64,000 nucleotides of DNA, taken from the NCBI GenBank assembly GCA_029449235.1, contig JANATG010000002.1, positions 4,340,001 to 4,404,000 of the forward strand. The letters run 5' to 3'. Both the position numbers and the translations under genes were made by a program. Under the pieces are notes generated by a model that was given only the letters and a program-made list of their open reading frames with translations, ran no database searches and was not told where the DNA came from. Below are positions 32,652 through 45,037 of the stretch, in pieces. Origin of the DNA: Linnemannia schmuckeri. Its lineage: Eukaryota > Mortierellomycota > Mortierellomycetes > Mortierellales > Mortierellaceae. Each line of letters starts with the position of its first letter. The first letter of the stretch is position 1.

Positions 32652-35600
32652 ATGGAGGGCAGCTCAGCAACAACTGCACAACCGACCATGGACGCGACAA
32701 CCCCAGGCATGGACGTGTCAACCCCGAATACAATCTCATCCGCCGTCCTCAACGACGCCGTCAATGAGAATGTCAAGAACATCAAGCGCAAAGTCATCAG
32801 CGTCTCCAAACTCATGGAGATCTTCAAGAACAAAGAGTCTGGTGCGCATTTTACGCACTGAAAACCCCCAAAGGAATTAAAATAAAAAATCAAGGAGGGT
32901 ATGTTATAATGTCACAGGAAACTAACATGTCTTTATTCATTATTGTATGACATGGAGTAGAGATGGACGCGGTCAAGAAGGAACTGGAGGACACCAAAGC
33001 ACAGGTCGTCACTCTCCTACAGGCAGCGGCGAACATACCTGGCGTAGACACTAACGAGGTCGACGAGCTCAAGGCAGAGGCGGAAGTAACAAAGACAAAG
33101 CTGAGAGAATACGAGGCACAGGTCAACAAGCTCTCGCAGTCTCTTAGATCCCAGCAGATGCTGAACAAGCAGCTCGAGGAGAAGATGCACGGACAGGAAC
33201 GTCTCAACGCCGAGGTCTTGGATCTTCAAAAGAAGCTCAACCTTGCCAACAAGAATCTCGAGCAGGCGAATCGCAAACGGTAAGGATTTGACAGGATTTA
33301 TGGTTATTTCACAGTTGCGTACTGATCTGGCTCGTTTTTCACATAATAATGTCGATGTTTATTTCGTACACTGTAGGAGTACTGAAGTATCAGCACTGCG
33401 GGAAAAGTTGATGAAGGCTACTGCAGAGAACACCGACAGAGTCACATGGATGGCGGAGAGCCGGAAAAAGTGGCTACAGGAGGAAGAAACTCGGAAATCC
33501 AAGCGCGAGACGGAGCTGGAGAGCAAGATCGAGGAGCTCAGCAGTCGGCTGGAGGACGTTGGGACAGAACGGTATCTCGACATGGAGTTGGCAAAGGAGG
33601 AGGTCAAGACTGCCGAGGAAAAGCATCAGAGATTGGCAAAAAAGGTCGAAGAGCTGCATGAGAAACAAAAGGCTCTGAATACGATCATCATTGATCTACG
33701 GAACGAGAACTCGGAACTTGAACGTCGACTGGAGAACCACCAGGGCACCGAGGAGTTTATGGAGATGGGAGGCGCAGACGACTTTTTCGAGGAGATTATC
33801 CCCGAGCAAGGAGGAGGAGGTGGTGGCTCCCAGCAGACAACAGTGGCCAACACTGTTGAGTCTATCAAGTCGCCCATCATGACAGTCAAGTCACCCGTTC
33901 TGACTGCTAGGTCTCCCAACATGGCCAGGTCACCCATTATGAGCAGGATATCGAAACCAGCAGGACCAATGTCGCCACCAATGGCGCCTGTACATCTCAA
34001 TGCCGGCGACCTTTCAAAGCTGCAATTGGATTCAGCTTTGGAGTCCTTGGAACAACTGAAAACTCAGTTCTCGATGCTTCGGTGGGTTGGGGGCAGCAAG
34101 GACGACAAGCAGAGGATTGCGGTTCTGGAGGAGCAGGTCATGACGCTAACCAAGGAGAGGAGTGCTCTTCAAGAAACTCTCACACGGCAATTCACGATGC
34201 CACAACCATTCACCTCACCATCACCGCATATCCATCCTACAATCAGCATGTCAGCGGTAACTGCTCCGACTGCCGTTGACACTATTGCGCGAGTCGAGCC
34301 ACCGGCAAGGAGGAGCAAGAAGAGACGAGTGGAAGAGGAGGTGGAGGATCTGGAGATGGAGCTTGACCATGGCATTGTCGCAGGACCCGATGATCGCCAT
34401 GAAGATGTCCTTGCTCATGTAGAGGAAACTGTACAACATAGCGAGGCAGTCACGGACTTAGAATCTTCGGCAACACTAGCAGCACCAGCGAGAACGGTAG
34501 CTTCAGAAGCACTGGAGGCGCCAGCACGACGCAAGCCCGGCCGGCCAAAGAAGAACCCAGACGCTGTACCAGAGCCGCCCAAGCAGAAACGAAAGTACAC
34601 CAAGCGGGAGACGAAGGCCAGTGCCAGCACAATGGATTTTTCGCAAGTGGAGATCAGGAATATCTCTGTTAATCCGCTTACTCCGTCCATCACGAACCCC
34701 CTTGCCTGTAAGCATTTTTTTTATAGACTATGGCGAATATTTTGGTTTGTGCTCTCTGGTTCGCTTTGCTAACCAACACGACTCGCCATTGTCATTATGA
34801 CTCTAGACTTCTCATCATTGATGAACTCGCCCATTGTCGACGACAGCCAAGCACATACGAAACTGGACATCATTGCGACCATTTTGCCGGCCAAACTGGA
34901 TGCATTGTTTGAGGCTGTACAAAAGAAGATTCCTGATATTGCTTCTACCGTCAAAGCATACAGGAAGAAGTCCGTTCATTATAGTGACAAAGTCAAAGCT
35001 TGGTCGCTTGACGGATTCGACGACATTACAATTTGTAGAAGCTTTTCTGATTCAGAGACCAACATTGCCCTCTTGATTTGTCTCCTGGATGCACGGTTCC
35101 CAGATGTAAGCTCCGAAAGGATTACAAACAGGCCCTTTGGAAATGAGGTACGAATATCGATCCACTGAAATCTGACAATCTTATATTCTTTGGTCTCGAT
35201 TTGCTAGATGTGCATCCCCTCAAAGTTTTACACATTTGCGTATGAATCGATATTGCATGGTGCAACCAAGGAAGATCAACTGGAAACCACATCGTAAGTA
35301 TTCTTAGTATTAAATGTCGTCGCCAACAGATATGCTCAAGGATCTATTTACGACAATGTCAGATAGTAATCGCATATCTTTTGTTGCCCTGTCTTGATCG
35401 ATAGAATTCTGTTGAGAGTGCTGACAGCGGTGTATCAGGTACAGGATAACCCGCAGCCCATCCAGGTCCTCGCCTACGACCTTTTGCGCGAGACAACCAT
35501 CCCCAAAGTGACCCTTTTCCTCTCCGAGACTATCGCCGCCGTTTGGCCCTCGATATTTGTCATTCCACCTGAAGCCAAAGATGAAGCTGGTATAGATTAT

Positions 35601-36425
35601 TTTCGTTCTTTTATATATGTCATTTGTTGCATAGTCGCCCTTCAGGCTGTTGTTATACCAACTAACAATCTTACGCATATCCTTTGAAATACTTTAGATC
35701 CTCGACGGCTAATGCTTACAGCCTTCCAAGCGGTCCTTGGATCTTTGCAGGCTGGAGCTGGCGAGGGTACAAAGGTATGATATCATCATAATAATAAGGT
35801 ACTGTTATGTCGTTGCTCCATCTACTCTAACTGTTGTGCTGACAAAGCTTTTTTCTTTTGCTTGTAACTATAATAGAACTACTTTGCGACGTTTACCAAG
35901 AAATGTGGATGGCCGGTTACCGATGAGGCGCCTTATATGGATGAGGTGACTAAGAGCATTATGGATAGTATACTTGCACCAAGCTTTGTTGACAAATGTC
36001 AGACAACACCAGGACTTGAGTTCTCGATCCGCAAGGCGCTCGAGCTTCTGTTGATCTATGTATACGATTGGGAAGAGCTCTTCAACGAGGTTCTTAAACC
36101 CACACTCTTCAAGCAGATCTTCGACCCTACTCTCCACAAGTTTGCCTTGCCACTCGTGGCATCAGTTGTTCGGGAGGCACGCTGCAAGTCCTTGAATGCG
36201 GACGGCCAGACTGTGACGAACGATACCCGTCCAGTCTTGCAGATGCTCAATGCGATCCTGAAGGCTGATGCGACTTTGAGCCACCAAGCGCAGTCGGCAC
36301 TGGCGATTGTGGCGTTGAGCAATGGCCAGAGGGAGCAGCTGGAGGAAGTGAGCCAGTGGTATGAGGGGCTGAGGCCGGCCGAGCGAGTGTCTATGCCCCG
36401 GGCCCTTCAAGATGTTCTTGCATAA
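32652..36425 (+). CDS. Coiled-coil / AT-hook protein, probable ICE1 (little elongation complex subunit 1) homologue
   Basis: Eight exons (32652-32841, 32961-33279, 33377-34707, 34807-35147, 35208-35293, 35405-35589, 35698-35774, 35877-36425) total 3078 nt, 1025 residues. Start context is CCACCATGG. Residues about 30-280 form a coiled coil (NENVKNIKRKVISVSKLMEI onward). A disordered Ser/Pro part with repeated SP-I/N-M motifs, a basic KKRR stretch and an AT-hook (RKPGRPKKNP) follow. The last 450 residues are a helical domain: ILLRVLTAVYQVQDNPQPIQ, VTLFLSETIAAVWPSIF, LLLIYVYDWEELFNEVLKP and QSALAIVALSNGQREQLEEV. Order and spacing recall human ICE1, whose N-terminal coiled coil scaffolds the complex on snRNA genes and whose helical C-terminus has a similar LLKE...LTLF...W pattern. 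The match is from memory and weak per residue. Confidence 0.6.
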
Positions 36426-37225
36426 TTGCGTATCCCTTCTTCTTTCCCCTATCTCTATTATTACCACCCGTTACTGTACGATACGATGTACCATAGTTTG
36501 CATACCACGCCATTTTAACCAAAAATTGAGAGCCACCCATGCAATTCCATATGATGATGCGAGCCCATGTTTTTTTTATGTTGATTTTTGTGCGAAAATG
36601 GAGATGAAATCGCGAACGCGCAGAGCGTGCCCGCGTGTTCTTCGTGTGTCTGGTCGGTCTCGATCGCGTCACCCTTAATTAATCAGGCAAGACAGATGCA
36701 ATTTTTTTTCTTCGCTGTGCGGGGTGGACACGAGAGGACCGACTAGCGAGAGAGAGAACGAGAGAGTGACTTCACTCTTGGCTAGAATTGAGTGGACTGC
36801 CGCCTAACGGTCTTTTTCTCCCTTTTGCTCAATGACTTGTTGTTGGCGTCTTCTTTTTCTTCCTCTTCTCTACCTTTTATCCCTTCGTCCTCCTCCTTTA
36901 CCTCCCATCTGCCTTTTTACTTCACTCACGAACCCATACAGTCGGTCATCTCTCATCAACAACACCCTCCCTCCCCACCCCTTTCTCCTTCGCCTTGCAC
37001 TCCACAGTCTAACAAACTTTGGACAGGCAATCGACCCTCCCTCCCTCTTTCTCTCTCTCTCAACTCACTCACTTACACTTTATTCACTTGCATCTCGCCA
37101 TCAACACCAACAAAACAACAACAACAAACAACAACAAACAACAACAACAAACAATAACAACAATAATAACGACAACAACTCAACAGCCTAAGCCCGAACG
37201 CCTTTTTTTTCTTTATTCCACAACA
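36426..37225. promoter_or_regulatory. Promoter and leader of the Mbp1-like gene
   Basis: Plus-strand pyrimidine-rich sequence from about 36,800, followed by a long CAA/AAC-rich leader (37100-37190) directly before the ATG at 37226. A-rich unstructured leaders are typical of well translated fungal mRNAs. No other gene is seen. Confidence 0.35.
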
Positions 37226-40200
37226 ATGGGTGGCGACAGTGGCAACAGCAACATCTACACGGCGATTTACTCGGGCGTGCCAGTCTACGAGCTCATGTGC
37301 CGCGGAATCGCCGTTATGCGTCGCACCCACGACTCGTTCTTGAACGCCACTCAAATCCTTAAGGTTGCCGGGATCGATAAGGGCAAGCGGACAAAAATTC
37401 TTGAGCGAGAAGTTCTAACGGGACCTCATGAAAAGGTCCAGGGTGGATATGGCAAGTACCAAGGAACCTGGTAAGGATGATCTTTTGTTGATATTTGGCA
37501 GTTACTACAACCCTTATCCCGCGAAAAAAGAAAAAAGGCGCTATACATCCTTCCCCCGCAGTTCGGGTCAAGAATCGACTTTGGTCTGTGCCAGTTCACT
37601 CGTACTAAGCGCCTATTGTATTTATTTTTTTCTTATACTGTCTTCCTCATGCTTCCTTGTTTCCCCACTGTCTTCTGTTCTGAAACTTTTTCTGTACTTT
37701 CAAACAATCCAAACAACGTCAATTCGCCAAATAATTAGGGTTCCGTTCCAGCGCGGCAAGGATCTGGCGAAGCAGTACAAAGTCGAGCCACTTCTCCGCG
37801 ACCTCTTTGATTTCCAGATTCCCGAGGGACATGATGCGATCACACCGTCCAAGGAAATGTTTCAGGCAGCACTCAAGGCTAAAGAGCGACCCAAACCCAT
37901 CGCGGCGGTGGCGCCCAAGGCAAGTCCATCCGCTAAACGTAGCCGGAATAGCCCCGCACTGACCCCAGGATCAGCAGGATCCTTCAACCACGCCCCATCC
38001 ATGACACCCTCGCCACTCCATCCATCCTTCAACGTGCCTTCGCCAATGATCCCGTCTTCACCACAGTGGCCTGCAGATCAACCGCCTAGGAAACGATTCA
38101 GAACCAACAACTCTCCGCCACCTCTGCACGAGTTTGACGACGACGGTCGTTCTCACAACTATTACAACCATGGGCCACCACCACCTCCTTCCCATCACCA
38201 CCACCATCGTCAACACTCGAGCCAGCATCACTCGCCTCATCACTCATATCACGGCGGCTATGGGCATCAACAACCGTACCACCCACCTCACCGCGGCGAT
38301 CCTTATTCCGAGTATGGAGTAGATTATGACTCGGGACGTCGATCAGGACACATTATGGCACCAGTATATGACGAGCCTCCTCTGGAAGGCGCGGAAAAAT
38401 ACAGGACCATTCTTATGAGCATCTTTTTGAACGACGATCAGGATCCGATCCCCGATCTCCTCACCGACCCTGTCTCTCCTCCCGACCTCGACATTAACCT
38501 TGTGATCGACGATCAGGGTCACTCAGCAATGCACTGGGCGGCGGCCTTGGCGCGGATACCTGTTCTGGAACTTCTTGTCCGAAAGCAGGTTGATATTCGT
38601 CGAGTGAACTATAATGGCGAGTCGGCGTTAATTCGTGCGGTGCTGGTGACCAACAACTTTGACAAGCAGTCATTTCCGATTCTGTTGAGCCTGCTTCACC
38701 AGGCCATCCCTTTGGTCGATCGCAAGAACAGGACATTGCTTCACCATATTGCCATCACGGCTGGAATCCGGGGCAGGGAGCAGAGCTCACGGTACTATAT
38801 GGAATGCCTGCTTGAGTGGATCGCTCGTCATGGTGGAGATTTTGAGTCGATCGTGGATGTTCAAGACAGAAATGGAGATACGGCCTTAACGATTGCTGCT
38901 CGTGTTGGAGATCGTTATCTGGCCAAAGTTCTGATGGACGTTGGTGCCAATCGGGACATTGAGAACAAGGTCGGCTTGAAAGCCGATGATTTCGGTGTTG
39001 ATGACATCCAGGTAAGTGTCATTTTTGCCAAGCTTTAGTCTCTTGCTTCGTGACAACACGTTTTTTTGAGACAGATATACTTACGCCGTGGTTACTGCTT
39101 TCTTCTTTTGGACACTCCGAATATTAATAGTCAACACGTCAACAACAGCCCCGCCCATCCAGCAATAGTAGCGCCGCTCCAACAGCCCCAGACCCAGGCG
39201 TCAAGGAAGACTTGGACAAGATGGCCAAACACGAAAAGCGAGGAGGCGACATTTTGAATGGTATGAACGCAATTTAATTCTCGTTCATTTTTTTTTTTAG
39301 TCATGCGACTGAGCGGCACATATACGACAAGTTGTATCTTTGGAACCTCGTGACTGGACTGACCCATGGACTGACCAACACCCCTTTTTTTCTATGATCT
39401 CGTATGGAACAAAAATTTGTTGTGACAGTGGTACAAAAGATGTTGGATGAACTGGATGGAGAGTTCTCCCATGAGATCATGGCCCGACAGGGACAACTCC
39501 AGGATGCCTTGGGGCTTCTTCGTCAGGCAACTGCAGAGCTGTCCGAGACCCGGCGGAGCATCAAACAGTATCGGACACAGTCGTTACAGTTGACGGAAGC
39601 TCAGCACAAGATCAAGAATTTGGAGCAGGCGTTGGAAGAGGAGGTCAAGAAGGCGCGTAGTCTTCCCGGATATGCGGGCCTTGAGCGGCACGAGGACGGA
39701 TCTGTGGTGAATGATGTTGATGTGGATGCTCACTTTGCGGTGCCTTCCTCAGCAGCAAAGAAGGATACAGAAAAGGGTGATGGTTTGAATAACGGAACAT
39801 CAGTAGCAGAAGAAGCGTCAGCAACTACAGCGACGTCGTCAACGACAACGAAGGAGGGAGAGCTGCAGGAAGAGATTTTGCGTTTGAAGGCGCGCATCCA
39901 CGCGTATGAGCAGCATTCGAAGGAGCTGTCGAACGAGCTAGTTGAGATCAAGGACAAATCTTTGGACAAGGAACTACAGTGCCGCAAAGTGATTTCAATC
40001 TGCTGCAGCATCCCTCTGGAGAAGGTCGACGAAATGCTTGTGCCATTGACACTTGCGGTGGAAAGTGATGGTGCTAGTCTGGACCTGTCGCGTGTTGCTG
40101 GGTTCATGAGCAAGGTCAAGCAGCAGGATGGTATTGCGTCTATCGCCGCTGCTGCCGTCGGTGGCAGTGGCAGTAGTAATGCCAACGGTGATGGTGGTAG

Positions 40201-40327
40201 CAGAGATGCCAACGGTGCTGGTGATAGCAGTGATGCTGCTGCTCCTGTTGCTGCTACATCTCGTGCCGCCTCCCCAGCCGTATCGCTCGCGTCGACCGCT
40301 TCTTCTGCCCTCCCCGTCGCCCTTTAA
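37226..40327 (+). CDS. MBP1: APSES-domain, ankyrin-repeat transcription factor (Mbp1/Res type)
   Basis: Exons 37226-37470, 37739-39011, 39131-39260 and 39429-40327 give 848 residues. Residues about 10-105 are the APSES/KilA-N DNA-binding domain: YSGVPVYELMCRGIAVMRRT, SFLNATQILKVAGIDKGKR, VQGGYGKYQGTWVPFQRGKD. A basic SAKRSR segment and a Pro/His-rich linker follow. Ankyrin repeats lie near residues 390-510 (DDQGHSAMHWAAALARIPVL; DRNGDTALTIAARVGDRYLA). A coiled coil (LQDALGLLRQATAELSETRR) and a Ser/Ala-rich end complete the MBF-family layout. Mbp1/Swi4-type factors bind MCB/SCB sites (ACGCGT, CRCGAAA) through the winged helix and drive G1/S genes, usually with a Swi6-like partner. Which of the several paralogues typical of these fungi this is cannot be decided here. 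Confidence 0.9.
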
Positions 40328-40793
40328 GAGACTTTTCGTTATTCATTGTTAGTTGTTGTTTTTGTCGTACATCTCTTTCTTTATTTCTTGTTTAGTTCTG
40401 TTCTCTTGTCGTATTTATTGTTTCTTTCATCTGTACTATCATCTTTTTTCCTATAGTCTTTACAAAAGCAGGTATTTTTTTTTTCCCAGTCATCACAGTT
40501 TTTCTACTTCCTTGAACAAACACATGCAAAAAAAAAATTCTCTTTTTTTTTGGTTCTTTGAATCCTTTAAGCCATAGACATCTTGTTCATATTACGAAAC
40601 AAACCAAAAAAAATCATTCATCAAAATATGTTTTTGTTATTATTATGATGTGCGGCCAGCCATTGGACAATGGGTGACCTTTCTATGTTGTATAACGACT
40701 ATGTGTACAAGGGTCATGAAGACATGATAAAGACATAAGGGACATGAAAACTGAAATATGAAAAAAAAAATACGAATGCATAAAGGTTAAAAT

Positions 40794-43700
40794 CTATTGG
40801 TAGAGGTTCCAATGGCCAGGATTGGACTCCTGCTGATGCTTATAAGGATGCTTCTCGGGCGGTCGGGAGAGCATGGGGATCAGCGTCCCCTCGATATCCA
40901 TCATGGACGACATGGGCCGTGTCATGGGCAGATTTGGGAGCATCGTCCCACCAGGCAAGATCACCGACGGCATCGATGTCGAGTATGGATAGCTCGGCGT
41001 CTCGAAAGTCATATCCAAGCTCTTTCCATTCCCGCTAGCTTCACTTCTGTCTCTATCGCCAGTACTACCGTAGTCGAATGATCCGCGTCGCGAACCGGAA
41101 CCGGAACCGGAACCGGAGGTGAGGTAACCCGAAGAGACGGACTTACGCCGGGCAAGTTCGAAGCGCTTGTCCTGGGTGAGTAAGACGTCGGTTTTATCGG
41201 TGTTTTTGACGTGGCCCCGGGCGGGGACTGGTTTCAAGAAGGGAAGGACTGGGCGGGCATCAAAGAGTCTGTCGCCGAGTTTTACCTTGATTTTCTCGGA
41301 GACGAAGTTTGAGGCCATCTTTCGGATGAATTTCCCAGATAGATTCTATTTAGCAGATTCAACAAAGGATGAGCATGGTAAGGATTAAAAAATCATCGTG
41401 TAAAACAAAAAAAAAAACAAAAAAAGAACGTACTCGGTTGAAGAGGAGCTGGTCTTGTTGCTGGGACGCCGTGACGGCAGCTTTTGCGAGGGGTCCACGG
41501 CGCTCGAACTGGATCCGGAAGAGGGCCTCGATGTCGGTTGCAGAGTTTGAGGGGAGGTCGTAGAGGAGCGAGGCGAGACTGATCGAGTCCAGGACTGCTT
41601 GCGTCGTTCCGTGGCCTGATGATGGCAGGAGCTGTTTGAGGTGAGGGTGAAAGGTGGGGATGTAGTTGGTAAGTGAGGCCGAAGCTATTCGTTAGGATAG
41701 AAGACAGAAAATAGAAAAAGCTAAAAATCTAGTTCCTAGAAACATAACAATGGATCACGTACCTTGTGGCAAGCTGATTCAATAAGGAAAATTGTGATTT
41801 ACAACAAAATAGACACAGGAGGGTATTGTTAGAAACTAATTTTCTTTACATGGCACCATTGTCATCAAACACAATCACACAAAAAAAAAAAAAAAAAAAC
41901 TTACAGTCCCCAAGGAGGATAGTTCGCCCGAAATGCCAGGTATGGTAAAACTTCTCCTCAACAACACACATCGTCACCATCTTCCTCGAAGTCATATCAA
42001 TAATATCCCCAAACGTCCCGCCAAAGGGACTAGCTTGTTCCCGGATCGACTCATCAATCCCATACTGGGTATCCAAACTTGACCATGTCCGGTCATTCGG
42101 AAGATCCTTCAGTTCAAGGGCTGGGCTGAGGATGTTGCTGTTGGTGGATATCAGGACTGGCGGATACTTTTGAAAATTGGTTTGGGAGCCGTTTGAGCTG
42201 GAGGAGGAGATTTTGGAGAGACGTCCAAAAGATTGGCGCTTTTTGAGATTGAAGTTGATATTGCTGGCTGCAGAAGTGGTGATATTGGAACTGGATGATA
42301 CACCATTGTCACTCCCTCCGCCTCCATTGTTGTAACTCTGAATATTGCTGCCGTAGCCTCCATGGGTTGACGACGAAGAGTTGGACGAAGGTGGACTGTA
42401 CGAGGTCCCCGAAAGATTCGAGAATTGACGATGTGTTCCTTCTCCTCCAGCTCCATGAGTTGACGATGGCGAATGGGGCATATCAAACGACGATGATGTT
42501 GTAGTGTCTGTTGTTTCCCGGAGATGGTTCTGCCTATTTGACTTCGATTCGTCTTTCTTCTTCTTGGTGTTGCTGGGGTGTGTTGTTGACGGCATTGGTG
42601 ACGTGATACCCCATCCGAATCTCCTTCCCTCCATTGGGATCCACCACACCTAAAAGTTCGTAAATGTGTAAATACTTTGCCAGTTTATGTTTTCCACAGC
42701 AATGGTAAACTTTCGTGAATACAATAAGGCTCTTACCATGCAGTTGGTGTCGCGGGGCATAACGAGCATGAGCTCACAGTCTTTGGACGCTAAGATAGGA
42801 TACTGCTTGACCGAAAGCGGTTCGGTAACGCCCACAATACACCTCTGATCCAGTTTAGGCAAAGCATAGTCCTGAGGATGGAACCCCTTCTTTGTCCGCT
42901 TCTTGATCTCGGTATACATGGCTTTCCTGATCGGCGACGCACCACCATCGGCCGCAACCAGGATATCGCCATTGTAGGTTGACCCGTCCTCGCACTGAAC
43001 CTTGATCCCTTCACTGCTCTGCACTGTCGAGGTGACCCGTTTAGCGAAGAGGATCTTGTAGGCTGGAATGCGGGACAGGAGAACATTGTATAGCTTTGGA
43101 CGGAATATCGTAAGGGTGTCGTAACCGTACCTAGTAGCACATACATATCATTCAACACAGAAAAGAAACACAAACGAAAAAGAAAATAAAGGGGGAGAAA
43201 TGGGTTAAATGTCTGAGAGATGAGTTGTAATATTTTTTCTTTTATGCCTTCACTGCGCGGCCGTTGTATTTTTTTGTGCAATTCTAAAACAATACATTCC
43301 TGCAAACACATCGTCTTTTCCTTCTCGTCCTTCTGTTCTTTGCATTTTAGGTCCTTCTCTTTGCGTACTGGTATTTTGTTTCTCAATTGGATATGTACAA
43401 GAAAGAGAGTCAGAGAGGGAGGTGCATGCATGCACAGCCAGCCAATGCCAATGCAGGCTCATTTTTCCATTAGCAGGAAAAAGGAAAATAGACCATGCAA
43501 GATAGATAGATTGGAGAAAAAAAATATTTTTGTGCAATGGGTATATATGATAGATAGTGTGGATGTGGAGAAGAGCATCCAATTCAACAGTGCCCATGGA
43601 TCAATCCGACCAACCCACTCATTCGACCGTCCGATTGGGTCTGTCTGTGTATCTCTGTCCTTTCATCGTTCTTTTTCTCTGTGTGCCATTTTGGCTTTGT

Positions 43701-45037
43701 ATCACCATTCCTAACATCCATCCATCGATGATGGTCAAATGTACCGTCGCTGCGCTATTACTCACTCATTCTTTTCTCTTTGATACACCAAAAGTCCCTT
43801 ATTGCCGTTTGCTATTGTCTGTCTGTTTGACTGCATGGTTGAGCCCAGACAAAATACGACAACAAAGCCAGCAACCTCACACGCGCTTCTCAAAAGGGTA
43901 CGTACCTCTTTTCGTTCAAAAAACAGTTCAGCCCACGGTACCCCTTTCAGCGTTTCTTTCCCTGTTGTACCACACCAATGGAATGGAAAAACAACGAAGC
44001 AAGGTGTACGATGGAAAAAGAAGAGTGGAGCGGAGTGAAGTTGAGTGGAGAGGGTCTGACGACTGCCCTTCAGTGTAGACTGTAGAGGAAATAGATGTAT
44101 TAGCACCAAAGGTACATTTGTGCATATATGATTAATGAGGGTGAGTAGGTGATAGATAGAAAATGAAAGCGAGTAAGGGATGAGATGCAAGGACGGAATG
44201 GTGTGAATGAATGAGTATTGGGAAGAGTAGACGAATAGCCTGCTCTCCTTGGCTCAATGATTGTTTTTTGTTTTTTTTTTGTTTGTTTTTTTTAGGTCAA
44301 TTCCTCTTTTCCCTTTTACTGCAACAGTCTTTTCAATGCCATAGATACATAAACCTTTTTCATCCTCTGACTCCCAAGAGCGTAGTAAAACCAAAAAGTA
44401 CCAACCCAACCAAACGCTTTGATTGTTATTGTGTGCGCTCTTTTTTGATTTTTTTTTTTTTGTTGATCATGTCGCTCTCTCTCTCTCTCTCCCTTGGTCG
44501 TTTCTGCTTGCTACTGTCCTCCATCTCTCTCAGGCCACTTGTTCCCACACACACAGACAACCCAAGACGTCTTTGGTTTTTTGTGCATTTCTCACTGTCA
44601 TTTTCAACAACCTCTTCTTATCCTCCCACCTTCTCCATGCTTTCCCAATTAGTTTTTTTGACATAAAGTCAAACCCCCCAACTCCGTCTGAATAAAGTAA
44701 TATTTGTCTAGTTTAGCTAAGGACCGTTAGTGGTCTTCGAAAGTTACCTTTCTTTGGCGTAGTCGACGTTGATACGACAAATCTTGTTGAGTTTGTAGTC
44801 CATGAGAGTAACTCCTGTCATAAAGTTTGAGTGCCGGATCAAATCCTCAAGCAAACCCAATTGCTCAAACGCTCGCAGAACAGGGGGTCCCAAGTAGACG
44901 ACTGCCCCAAGCGGCCGTATTTCGCCTGCTGCTTCGAGAATGAGGTAGTCGATCCCTGCTCGTTCGAGCATTACTCCTAACGAGAGACCTGCTATCCCGC
45001 CGCCTGCAATTATCACCTTGAATTGTGCCGGTGCCAT
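40794..45037 (-). CDS. FAD-dependent monooxygenase (UbiH/salicylate hydroxylase fold), copy 1
   Basis: Exons 44748-45037, 42737-43130, 41905-42649, 41763-41773, 41434-41631 and 40794-41345 join in frame to 729 residues. The GxGxxG FAD site is at the start (VIIAGGGIAGLSLGVMLERA), the middle DG motif is VAADGGASPIRKAM, and the FAD ribityl-binding GD motif is TILLGDSCHKLLPSSGHGTT; SCHK comes from an 11-nt exon. Such enzymes hydroxylate aromatic or related small molecules with NAD(P)H; the substrate is not predictable. Three oddities: the first intron is 1617 bp; a Ser/Asn/Gly-rich insert of about 150 residues interrupts the substrate domain; and the last 180 residues after the FAD fold are disordered. 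Two intron positions match the second monooxygenase at 54066-56492. Confidence 0.85.
43131..44747 (-). other. 1617-bp intron of the FAD monooxygenase gene
   Basis: Bounded by donor GTAACT (44747) and acceptor CTACTAG (43131); the split Arg codon is restored exactly. It is more than ten times longer than typical introns here. Inside are pyrimidine-rich tracts and plus-strand frames of poor coding quality (largest 43557-44078). I see no transposase, terminal repeat or RNA gene. Confidence 0.65.

Noticed and set aside
43557..44078. 173-codon plus-strand ORF inside the long intron
   Set aside because: Low-complexity, antisense to the host gene, no homology-like motifs or splice context.
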